A DNA stretch of 32,767 bases from Oscillospiraceae bacterium (GTDB taxonomy: Bacteria; Bacillota; Clostridia; Oscillospirales; Ruminococcaceae): the NCBI GenBank assembly GCA_017399765.1, contig JAFQBH010000042.1:1-32767 (forward strand), given 5' to 3'. The position numbers and the translations under genes are program-made. Below are positions 23,978-30,835 of this stretch, in pieces. Every line of letters begins with the position of its first letter. Within the stretch, counting starts at the first letter, position 1. The notes under the pieces were generated by a model that was not told the DNA's origin, searched no databases, and saw nothing but the letters and a program-made list of their open reading frames with translations.

Positions 23978-24108
23978 CGGGCGAACACACAGGTTCACCC
24001 CTGCGGATTCAGAATTGATATTGGTGCGTCGTGGCAGGTGAGGCTTTTATCCGCTCTTTAATTTTGCATTATGCATTTTGAATTATGAATTAAAAAAAGC
24101 ACCCTCAG
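23978..24108. repeat. Intergenic repeats ending in a truncated terminator
   Basis: The gene-free interval 23829-24266 continues here with GGGCGAAC...GTTCACCC (about 23980-23999) and then, from 24061, a copy of the TTTGCATTATGCA repeat seen at 9722. At 9753-9780 that unit ends in a complete AAAAAAGCACCC/GGGTGC hairpin; here AAAAAAAGCACCCTCAGG runs straight into unrelated sequence, so the right half is missing. This marks the insertion point of the element. Confidence 0.7.
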
Positions 24109-24185
24109 GATAGCTTCCAATAAGACAGTATGAGAACATTACTGACATAGGGTAGCTGCCGTACAGGAGTGCGACAAGAAAAATT

Positions 24186-24223
24186 GGCGATACTTGGTTT
24201 TCAAAACCAGGTATCGCCTTTTT
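24186..24223 (+). terminator. Strong hairpin terminator at the element's left end
   Basis: GGCGATAC (24186-24193) / GTATCGCC (24211-24218) continued by TGGTTTT / AAAACCA with a single-base loop, then a T-run. It would stop transcription entering from the chromosome or a leader transcript ahead of tnpV. TCCAATAAGA (24116-24125) and TCTTATTGGA (24247-24256) are inverted around it. Confidence 0.85.
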
Positions 24224-24266
24224 CTATCTTTAACAGAATGTTTGAATCTTATTGGAGGTACATATG

Positions 24267-24629
24267 ATGCAGGAACTGAACTATATCCGTTTCGGTGATT
24301 ACTATATTCCCGATATTCGTTTGCCAGAGGAAACCAGACCTATTGGTCGTTGGGGGCGTATGCACAGAGATTATATCAAGGAGCATAACCCTATTCGTTT
24401 TAACAATCTGTGTCTTAGCGGTGAGCTATGGACTTATCTGGCTGATTTGAACGAGCAGGCACAAAGCCGCTTTGAACTTATTATCGAGCAAATGAAAGAC
24501 TCTGAGGGCGTGACAGAGCGCATGAAGCAGCACGATCAGATGGCGTGGGTTGGAGCTATGAACAGCATCCGCAACCGAGCCGAGGAAATTGTTCTGCGTG
24601 AGATGATCTACGAGGAGGATGCGGTATGA
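24267..24629 (+). CDS. tnpV: TnpV-like transposon protein
   Basis: A protein of about 121 residues starting M-Q-E-L-N-Y-I-R-F-G-D-Y-Y-I-P-D-I. P-I-G-R-W-G-R-M-H-R-D-Y-I-K-E-H, the helix L-N-E-Q-A and M-A-W-V-G-A-M-N-S-I-R-N-R-A-E-E-I-V are the hallmarks of TnpV of Tn4451 and relatives. TnpV is not needed for Tn4451 excision as far as known and has been loosely compared with Xis-type proteins; its function is open. ATG 24267 is chosen for its eight-base distance to GGAGG (24254-24258); an adjacent ATG at 24264 is five bases away. Its end overlaps the next gene by four bases. Confidence 0.9.
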   Translation: MQELNYIRFGDYYIPDIRLPEETRPIGRWGRMHRDYIKEHNPIRFNNLCLSGELWTYLADLNEQAQSRFELIIEQMKDSEGVTERMKQHDQMAWVGAMNSIRNRAEEIVLREMIYEEDAV

Positions 24630-24889
24630 GAATCCTTGAAGAATTTTGGTACGGCAACATCGAGCCAACCGAGTATGACACATCCTCTTGCAAAGAATAC
24701 AAGAAGCTACTGGAGCTGATTTGCAAGAACGAAGAAAAGCTCAAAGCCACCATGACTGACGAGCAGAAAGAATTGTTTTCTCGATATACAGACTGTGTAC
24801 GAGAGTTCCAGACAATGACAGACTGCTTGCTGTTTCAGAACAGTTTCAAATTAGGTGCAAGAATGATGTTGGAAGTCATGGAAGAATAA
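24626..24889 (+). CDS. DUF6809 family protein
   Basis: An 87-residue helical protein; M-R-I-L-E-E-F-W-Y-G-N-I-E-P-T-E near the start and F-K-L-G-A-R-M-M-L-E-V-M at the end are the conserved blocks of DUF6809, small proteins found beside tnpV on clostridial mobile elements. The ATGA overlap with tnpV shows translational coupling. The function is unknown; no metal-binding or catalytic motif is visible. A terminator follows at 24905. Confidence 0.85.
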   Translation: MRILEEFWYGNIEPTEYDTSSCKEYKKLLELICKNEEKLKATMTDEQKELFSRYTDCVREFQTMTDCLLFQNSFKLGARMMLEVMEE

Positions 24890-24904
24890 TCGAATATCCC
24901 AAGT

Positions 24905-24939
24905 GGGGCTTGTGCTTAGTTGGGCACAAGCCCCCTTTT
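24905..24939 (+). terminator. Rho-independent terminator after the tnpV operon
   Basis: Stem GGGGCTTGTGC / GCACAAGCCCC with an eight-base loop and TTTTT. Its arms resemble those of the terminator at 32120-32152 (GGGGCACAAC). Confidence 0.88.
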
Positions 24940-24940
24940 T

Positions 24941-24967
24941 AGCTTCTGCCCGAGTTAGTAAGAAGTT
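24941..24967 (+). repeat. Degenerate palindromic unit upstream of the accessory operon
   Basis: AGCTTCTGCCCGAGTTAGTA then AGAAGTT. It agrees at 22 of 27 positions with the perfect palindrome at 32228-32254 and, like it, comes soon after a terminator. It flanks the accessory operon on the left. Confidence 0.6.
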
Positions 24968-24998
24968 CTCACTTGCTTTCGTACAGAAAAGTTCACAA

Positions 24999-25036
24999 AT
25001 AATACATTGACAATAAATTTGTCAATGTATTATAAT
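24999..25036 (+). promoter_or_regulatory. Promoter and 35-bp operator palindrome of the accessory operon
   Basis: TTGACA (25007-25012), an 18-base spacer and TATAAT (25031-25036). The promoter is embedded in a perfect inverted repeat: ATAATACATTGACAA (24999-25013) and its complement at 25019-25033, five bases apart. The arms contain the -35 box and reach the -10, so a bound dimer must block transcription. The XRE protein encoded first in the operon is the obvious candidate repressor. Confidence 0.85.
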
Positions 25037-25057
25037 GTTAACAGGAGGTGCGTAGAA

Positions 25058-25558
25058 ATGGAAGAGATTATTCGAATGCAAGAGAACCTGCTGCTGTTGC
25101 GACGAACTGTAGGATGGACAGCAGAAGAATTTGGTGAAAAAATAGGTGTCACACGCCAGACTATAAATAACATTGAAAATGGTCGTAATAAACTGACCAA
25201 AACACAATATATCGCCATGAGAAGCGTCCTTGATGCTGAAATGGTTCAAAAGCCAGAAGACACCGAAATGCTTAAGGTACTTTTGGATGTACTCGTAGAT
25301 CATCCTGAAAACTATAGTCCTGAAAGTCGCAGCGAACTACTGTCAAAGGCAAATATGATGGCACCTTCCATCCTTGCAGGAACTACTTCTCGAGCAGATG
25401 TATCTAAAGAATGGATAAAAGTTGCTGGTGCTGTTGTTGGGGTTGGTGCGCTTATGGGAGGACCTCTCAGCATAGGGGCGGGTATTGCTGCGGTAAATGT
25501 GTGGCTTGCCAAATCTGTTGCTGAAAGTAAAAAGAAATCAAAAAAGAACAAGGAGTAA
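25058..25558 (+). CDS. XRE-family regulator with C-terminal glycine-rich membrane segment
   Basis: A 166-residue protein in two parts. Residues about 8-65 are a Cro/C1-type helix-turn-helix (L-R-R-T-V-G-W-T-A-E-E-F-G-E-K-I-G-V-T-R-Q-T-I-N-N-I-E-N-G), with a linker of about 65 residues. Residues about 120-155 form a glycine-rich hydrophobic segment (A-G-A-V-V-G-V-G-A-L-M-G-G-P-L-S-I-G-A-G-I-A-A), followed by a very basic tail. AGGAGG precedes ATG 25058. It likely represses its own operon through the 35-bp palindrome, perhaps while attached to the membrane, where the next two products may also sit. A DNA-binding protein with such a tail is unusual and suggests a signal-sensing role, an inference. 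Confidence 0.85.
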   Translation: MEEIIRMQENLLLLRRTVGWTAEEFGEKIGVTRQTINNIENGRNKLTKTQYIAMRSVLDAEMVQKPEDTEMLKVLLDVLVDHPENYSPESRSELLSKANMMAPSILAGTTSRADVSKEWIKVAGAVVGVGALMGGPLSIGAGIAAVNVWLAKSVAESKKKSKKNKE

Positions 25559-25563
25559 GTGAC

Positions 25564-26109
25564 ATGGGTGACTATGTAAAAAAGAAAAAGGATATGGTCT
25601 TCCAAAGTGTGGACTCTCTTCAGCAGGTTGTAAATGTTGTAAACGAAGCTGCCGCAGCTCTAAATGACTCCAAACGAACTATTAAGGAGAGTGCTATTCC
25701 GGAAGTTCTTGCAGGAGCCCTCGGAGCGGGCATTGGTGGTGTCGGTTCCTTTGCTGCCCTTTATGGTTTGGGTGTTGTCGGTCTCTCCGCTGCAGGAATT
25801 ACATCCGGTTTGGCAACTGCTGGCGCACTTGTCGGTGGCGGAATGGTTGCAGGTGTTTTCGTTTTAGCCGCACCCATTGCAGCTTTAGCAGCTGGCGGTG
25901 TCGGTGTGGCTTCCCACCTCAAGAGCAAACAGCTACGGCAAGAAAAAGAACGTCTTTACAAAGAAGTTTTGGTTCGACATGAGGCCATTATTAAGGCACT
26001 TAAGGATGAAGCTGATGCCGCTAAGGAACGCTTAGATTACTTGCAAAGTCTAAACATATTACTCCAGCAAGCCGTGAAAGATTTGAGCCATGATCTGGGT
26101 GTTGCATAA
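25564..26109 (+). CDS. Glycine-zipper membrane protein with C-terminal coiled coil
   Basis: A 181-residue protein of no family I can name with certainty. Residues 1-45 are polar and helical; 48-117 are strongly hydrophobic and rich in Gly/Ala in a zipper-like spacing (G-A-L-G-A-G-I-G-G-V-G, L-S-A-A-G-I-T-S-G-L-A-T-A-G-A); 119-175 are charged and predicted coiled coil (K-Q-L-R-Q-E-K-E-R-L-Y-K-E). The central part resembles ISG12/IFI6-type glycine-rich segments of eukaryotic interferon-induced proteins and their bacterial look-alikes. AAGGAG precedes the ATG, five bases after the XRE stop. A membrane-inserting or pore-forming role is conceivable, not shown. Confidence 0.78.
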   Translation: MGDYVKKKKDMVFQSVDSLQQVVNVVNEAAAALNDSKRTIKESAIPEVLAGALGAGIGGVGSFAALYGLGVVGLSAAGITSGLATAGALVGGGMVAGVFVLAAPIAALAAGGVGVASHLKSKQLRQEKERLYKEVLVRHEAIIKALKDEADAAKERLDYLQSLNILLQQAVKDLSHDLGVA

Positions 26110-26121
26110 AGGAGGTTTTTC

Positions 26122-26469
26122 ATGGGAAACCGTTTCAAAGTACCCAATATCGATTTTGCCAAGATTGGTAATACGCTTGTACAAGCTGGTAGAACAGCTG
26201 GCAAATTCGTCAGTGACCATACGCCGGAATTTCTCATAGGTGCGCTCTCTTTTGTTACTGCTGATAATATCCGTGTTCGCCTGGGCCGTAAAAATGATCA
26301 GAAAGCTTTTGAGAAAAATGCTATCAGCCAGCAAGCGGTTATCAGAAAGCATGAAGCTGAAATCAATGTACTGAAAGAGCAAGCAGATCAGGCACAGGAT
26401 GCGCAGCAAAGAGTAGACCGGTTAGAGCAAATCGTAAAAAACATAACAGAGGGAGGTGCTACGGAATGA
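26122..26469 (+). CDS. Small protein with hydrophobic centre and C-terminal coiled coil
   Basis: A 115-residue protein. Residues about 10-50 are mildly hydrophobic (A-G-R-T-A-G-K-F-V-S-D-H-T-P-E-F-L-I-G-A-L-S-F-V), and 62-110 form a heptad-like charged helix (I-R-K-H-E-A-E-I-N-V-L-K-E-Q-A-D-Q-A). In layout it is a shorter relative of the preceding gene's coiled-coil half; both have the phrase R-K/R-H-E-A with I-x-x-L-K. AAAGGAGG precedes the ATG. Its end overlaps the next gene by four bases (ATGA), so their production is coupled. No family is recognised. Confidence 0.75.
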   Translation: MGNRFKVPNIDFAKIGNTLVQAGRTAGKFVSDHTPEFLIGALSFVTADNIRVRLGRKNDQKAFEKNAISQQAVIRKHEAEINVLKEQADQAQDAQQRVDRLEQIVKNITEGGATE

Positions 26470-27830
26470 GCAAGTTCAAATATACAGAAACCGAGAAGCA
26501 AATGAATACCGTACTCAAGCACCAAGATGAAATCCTCAAAGGAATACAGTTTCCATCTCAAGCAGAATCCGATGCAATAGCAGCAAAAGCAGATTCCTTA
26601 CTTCGTAGCCTTGGATATAAGCCAGAAGAACTCCAAGGACTTACCCCTTCTGTTAAAACAAAAAGCGTAATGGCCGTTCCGACCTGGGAAGAAGTATGTC
26701 ATGATGCCGAGCGGCACGTAGGGACGAATTGCGATTTGGAATCTATCTTCACAGAAGAAGAGCTTAAAAGCAACGAACTCGCTATTAAGCAGATGAATGC
26801 AGAATTTAGCGCTATCCACCGTTTGGATGCGTTTGATGTTTCAATTGCGGCTTTAGCGGCTCTCGTCGGTGCTACTGTTGATATTTTGCTTGTAGGAATT
26901 CCAGAAAAGACACCAGATGGATTGAAAGCCGGAACACTTTCAGACTACATCCGTGATTATTTCGATAAGAGATTCCCGGAAGAAGAAATGAAAAAACTTG
27001 CAAACTCAAAGGAAAGCAAGGTTCCGTTTGATGCTCAGGACAACAGACACACTACAATCCGTGTCGAAGGACTTTCTGCATATTATCACAGACTCCTTCA
27101 ATTAGGGCATGACCCTGTTTTGGGGTTCGTTTTCGGTGTAGCCGACATATTGACCGGACGAATGACCACGATTGACAAAACAGGTAGAATTGTCTCTCAG
27201 GTCATGGAGAACTATGCTGATCGCACAGAAGCAGATATCTTTGCTGCCTTGGCAAAGCAAATTGCACACTTCAAATCTGACGTAACAACGTCTATGGGGT
27301 TGCCTGTTCCCCTTATGAGCCTATTTAATCTTCTGCAATTCGGCAGTATTGGTGAAGAGGAACAGACTATTGCAGAAATCGTACAGGGCATGTACTATGA
27401 AGGGTATGATTTCATCCATTTCTGTTCTATGTCTATTCCCGCCATGCTTGTAGAAGTCATTGTTAGAATAGGTTATGCATTAAAGCGAATAAAAGAAGGC
27501 TATTCCGTAAAAGACTCTATTCCTATTTCCCTGAACAGAGAAAAGCATCCAAAACTGGCAACGATGTTGTTTATGGGCCATTCCGCTGTAACGGCGGTCA
27601 ATGCAGGAAAAGTTTATTTTACCCAAAATCCTATGGCAATAAATTATCCAGAGTGGATTGCATTTGCAAAATATTCGTACAGCCAACTGAAATGGATGTT
27701 GATCGAGAAGCCTGAATTAAAGGATCAATATGTAAGAGGGAAAATTAACGAAGAATTACATAGTATCATTGCCGAGGCAGATAAAACCTTTGAGAAATTT
27801 AGTTCAGAATATACAGTAGTATTCCACTAA
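26466..27830 (+). CDS. Uncharacterised 454-residue accessory protein
   Basis: I do not recognise a named domain. The N-terminal 110 residues are polar and helical; 122-145 are a hydrophobic segment (D-V-S-I-A-A-L-A-A-L-V-G-A-T-V-D-I-L-L); then come a charged region with G-T-L-S-D-Y-I-R-D-Y-F, the segment H-D-P-V-L-G-F-V-F-G-V-A-D-I-L-T-G near residue 220, and P-V-P-L-M-S-L-F-N-L-L-Q-F near residue 280. The short hydrophobic blocks suggest peripheral or embedded membrane contact. I have the impression that the G-H-D-P-x-L-G block is shared by unnamed clostridial proteins. It is translationally coupled to the preceding coiled-coil gene, so the two products may form a complex. Confidence 0.8.
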   Translation: MSKFKYTETEKQMNTVLKHQDEILKGIQFPSQAESDAIAAKADSLLRSLGYKPEELQGLTPSVKTKSVMAVPTWEEVCHDAERHVGTNCDLESIFTEEELKSNELAIKQMNAEFSAIHRLDAFDVSIAALAALVGATVDILLVGIPEKTPDGLKAGTLSDYIRDYFDKRFPEEEMKKLANSKESKVPFDAQDNRHTTIRVEGLSAYYHRLLQLGHDPVLGFVFGVADILTGRMTTIDKTGRIVSQVMENYADRTEADIFAALAKQIAHFKSDVTTSMGLPVPLMSLFNLLQFGSIGEEEQTIAEIVQGMYYEGYDFIHFCSMSIPAMLVEVIVRIGYALKRIKEGYSVKDSIPISLNREKHPKLATMLFMGHSAVTAVNAGKVYFTQNPMAINYPEWIAFAKYSYSQLKWMLIEKPELKDQYVRGKINEELHSIIAEADKTFEKFSSEYTVVFH

Positions 27831-27853
27831 CATAGTGCACGGGAGGTTGGATT

Positions 27854-30808
27854 ATGTCAGAAAAACAAAATATTGCATCGCATCCCGACCTCTTGGCTGA
27901 ATGGGACTGGGAAAAGAACAATGCAATAGGATTACAGCCAGAAAGCATATCCATTGGTTCTGTAAAGAAAGTTCAGTGGATATGCAAGTTTGGACACCGA
28001 TGGGAAGCAACTCCGAATAACAGAAGTCGAGGTCAAGGTTGCCCTGTCTGCGCTGGTCGCAAAATTGAAATCGGCTTTAATGACCTTGCTTCAAAGTACC
28101 CATTGATTGCATTAGATTGGCATCCCGATAAAAACGAGGGATTACTCCCAACACAGGTTACATCTGGCTCCAATAAGAGAATATGGTGGCATTGCTCTGA
28201 ATGTGGACATGAATGGCAAACCTCGGTAGCAAATCGTGTCGCAGGAAAAGGATGTCCTGTTTGTAGTCGAATAAAGCAAGGATTAACAAAAGAACAAAAT
28301 CTTGTTGAGCAGAAAGGTTCATTTGCTTCTCACTATCCTAATCTGCTAAATGAGTGGGATTATGAAAAGAATGCTGTAGATCCCGAAAAAATCACAAAGG
28401 ATTCGACACGCAGAGTATGGTGGCGTTGTGCTGAATGTGGGCACTCTTGGACTACAACTGTTTCTCATCGTACGATACGTGGCTCAGGGTGTCCCGCCTG
28501 TGCAAACAAAATTACAACAGCCAATAATTGTATTGAGACAACCCATCCGCACATTTTGGGGAAATGGAATTATAGACGCAATCACCATGTTACACCCAAA
28601 GATGTGACAGCGGGATCGAACAGAAAAGTTTGGTGGGTATGCGAACAAGGACATGAATGGCAGGCTGCGGTAACAAGCATCGTAAATGGCGGTGTGTGTC
28701 CGGTTTGTTGCGGGCAGCGTGTTGAAATCGGATACAATGACTTGGCATCTGTCAATCCGGAGCTTGCCAAGGAATGGCATCCCGCTAAAAATGGAGACTT
28801 ACTCCCAACGCAATTTACCACCGGCAGTTCGAGGGTGAAAATCTGGTGGCTTTGTCCCAAAGGTCATGAATATCAGACTACTATTGCCAACAGAACAAAC
28901 GGCACAGGTTGCCCTATTTGCGAGAAGGAACGCAAAACAAGTTTTCCGGAGCAAGCCATCTTTTACTATCTCAGAAAGATTACCAGAGCGGAAAACAGAT
29001 ACCTATTTGCTGGAAAAACCGAAATTGACGTGTACCTTCCTGAATATCAGGTTGGTATTGAATATGACGGACTTTACTATCATGCAAGCCCGGAAGCATA
29101 TACGAAAGAGCAAAAGAAAGATGCGCTTTTGTCACGAAATGGAATTGCCGTCATTCGTGTAAAGGAGGTCAAGGATACATCTGCCTACCAAGATGACGAT
29201 AAAATAATCTACTGCCGCAATGCAGGAAATTACCTCTATTTGAAGGATGTCATTCATAAAATAATTCAGCGCATACCGCTCCTTTCAAATAGCTGCAATA
29301 ATCTTGATATTGACATCGACCGTGATGTGGCCTCTATCATGTCGCAGTATATCCAATCCGAGAAAGAAAACAGTTTGGCAGTAAAATATCCAGAGTTGGC
29401 AGCCGAATGGCACCCTACTCGAAACGGATATATTTCTCCTGAAATGGTGAGCTATGCAAGCGGCAAAAAGGTATGGTGGTTGGGACAATGCGGACATGAG
29501 TGGTCAGCAGTCATTTCAAATCGTATTGCTGGAAATGGGTGTCCCATCTGTTCAAATAAAGAAGTGTTGGCAGGATTTAATGATCTCGAAACAACACATC
29601 CTCTATTGGCTAAAGAGTGGGACTATTCTAAAAATGGTTCACTCACACCCCAAAGAATCACCTTTAGTTCCGACAAAAAAGTTTGGTGGGTTTGTTCTAA
29701 AGGACATAGTTACCAAGCAACTGTATCCAACCGTTATTATGGAAAGAATTGTCCATACTGTTCCAACACTAAGGTGCTTAAAGGCTACAATGATTTGGCC
29801 TCTCAGTATCCACAAATTGCAGCGGAATGGAATTACAGCAAAAATCGTGATACACCAGATCAAGTAATGCCTGGATCAAACAAAAGGATTTGGTGGAAAT
29901 GCAGTACCTGTGGGCACGAATGGATAGCTCAACCGAACCATCGTGTATTCCGTCAATCCGGTTGCCCAGCTTGTTCTGGTCGAGTTGCTACCCACGACGA
30001 AAACCTTCTGGTTGCCAATCCCGAGTTGTGCAAAGAGTGGAATGTTGCTCGCAACAAAAAATCACCAAGTGAATATCGTCCACAATCCAGTCAAAAAGTG
30101 TGGTGGGTCTGTTCGACTTGCGGATATGAATGGAATGCTAAAATTAGCGAACGTAGCAAAGGGACAGGTTGCCCGTGTTGCGCTGGCAAAAAAGTTTTGA
30201 AAGGTGTAAATGACTTAGCTACCATGCGTCCAAGGCTTGCAGAAGAATGGGACTACGAAAAGAACACAACTATTTCCCCAACAGATGTGACAATAGGAAC
30301 TCATAAAAAAGTATGGTGGAAATGTTCGGAATGTAGTTATGAATGGCAAGCGTCCATTTCTAACAGAAGTAAAGGGCGAGGATGTCCGATGTGTGCAAGA
30401 AGAGCCACAACGGAAAGTAAGGAAAAAGAGATATTCCAATACAGTTCGTATGGCGAATATATCAAAATGTTTAACAGCATAAAAGAAGCCAAAGAACAAT
30501 TGAGCCTTAATTCCATTTCGCCGTCTTCTACGGAAAAGAAAACATCGGGTGGCTTCATTTGGCTTTTGGAGAGGGACGACAATAAGGCTCTCGAAATAGC
30601 CGCTACAATCAACCAGTCTCGTACTGTTTTCAAAAAAATGCCGGTTCTGCAGTATTCTATTGATGGCTCATTCATCAAAAGGTATGCTTCTTCTGGTGAA
30701 GCAGAAAGAGAAAATGGTATTGCTCGCTCAAAGGTTGGTGCTTGCTGCCGGGGAAAAAACAAAACTGCTGGCGGTTATGTTTGGCGTTACGACATTGAAG
30801 ACAACTAA
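27854..30808 (+). CDS. Zinc-ribbon repeat protein with PD-(D/E)XK nuclease and NUMOD1-like modules
   Basis: A 984-residue protein. It has ten copies of a unit of about 68 residues: N-D-L-A ... E-W-x-x-x-K-N ... P-x-x-V-T-x-G-S-x-K-x-V-W-W-x-C-x-x-C-G-H-E-W ... N-R-x-x-G-x-G-C-P-x-C, the PF14311-type zinc ribbon. Five lie before and five after a central nuclease domain (about 363-475): F-P-E-Q (Glu366), E-I-D-V-Y-L-P (Asp392) and G-I-E-Y-D-G (Glu403, Asp405), the Vsr/DUF559-like PD-(D/E)XK fold, with R-N-G-I-A-V-I-R-V-K-E after it. The end carries two NUMOD1-like modules (V-L-Q-Y-S-I-D-G-S-F-I-K-R-Y ... A-G-G-Y-V-W-R-Y). Repeat 6 lacks its first zinc cysteine, and repeats 9 and 10 the His of the GH pair. 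It probably binds and cuts DNA. Confidence 0.88.
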   Translation: MSEKQNIASHPDLLAEWDWEKNNAIGLQPESISIGSVKKVQWICKFGHRWEATPNNRSRGQGCPVCAGRKIEIGFNDLASKYPLIALDWHPDKNEGLLPTQVTSGSNKRIWWHCSECGHEWQTSVANRVAGKGCPVCSRIKQGLTKEQNLVEQKGSFASHYPNLLNEWDYEKNAVDPEKITKDSTRRVWWRCAECGHSWTTTVSHRTIRGSGCPACANKITTANNCIETTHPHILGKWNYRRNHHVTPKDVTAGSNRKVWWVCEQGHEWQAAVTSIVNGGVCPVCCGQRVEIGYNDLASVNPELAKEWHPAKNGDLLPTQFTTGSSRVKIWWLCPKGHEYQTTIANRTNGTGCPICEKERKTSFPEQAIFYYLRKITRAENRYLFAGKTEIDVYLPEYQVGIEYDGLYYHASPEAYTKEQKKDALLSRNGIAVIRVKEVKDTSAYQDDDKIIYCRNAGNYLYLKDVIHKIIQRIPLLSNSCNNLDIDIDRDVASIMSQYIQSEKENSLAVKYPELAAEWHPTRNGYISPEMVSYASGKKVWWLGQCGHEWSAVISNRIAGNGCPICSNKEVLAGFNDLETTHPLLAKEWDYSKNGSLTPQRITFSSDKKVWWVCSKGHSYQATVSNRYYGKNCPYCSNTKVLKGYNDLASQYPQIAAEWNYSKNRDTPDQVMPGSNKRIWWKCSTCGHEWIAQPNHRVFRQSGCPACSGRVATHDENLLVANPELCKEWNVARNKKSPSEYRPQSSQKVWWVCSTCGYEWNAKISERSKGTGCPCCAGKKVLKGVNDLATMRPRLAEEWDYEKNTTISPTDVTIGTHKKVWWKCSECSYEWQASISNRSKGRGCPMCARRATTESKEKEIFQYSSYGEYIKMFNSIKEAKEQLSLNSISPSSTEKKTSGGFIWLLERDDNKALEIAATINQSRTVFKKMPVLQYSIDGSFIKRYASSGEAERENGIARSKVGACCRGKNKTAGGYVWRYDIEDN

Positions 30809-30835
30809 TAACACAGAGAAAAGGATGGTGAAAAC

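Noticed and set aside
24170-24180. GTGCGAC as the 5' end of a group II intron
   Set aside because: No intron domains, no maturase gene and no 3' AY end were found downstream; the match is too short.
24889-24905. A recombinase or integrase gene for the element
   Set aside because: None of the frames from 24109 to 32767 shows serine or tyrosine recombinase motifs; it must lie outside the window if present.
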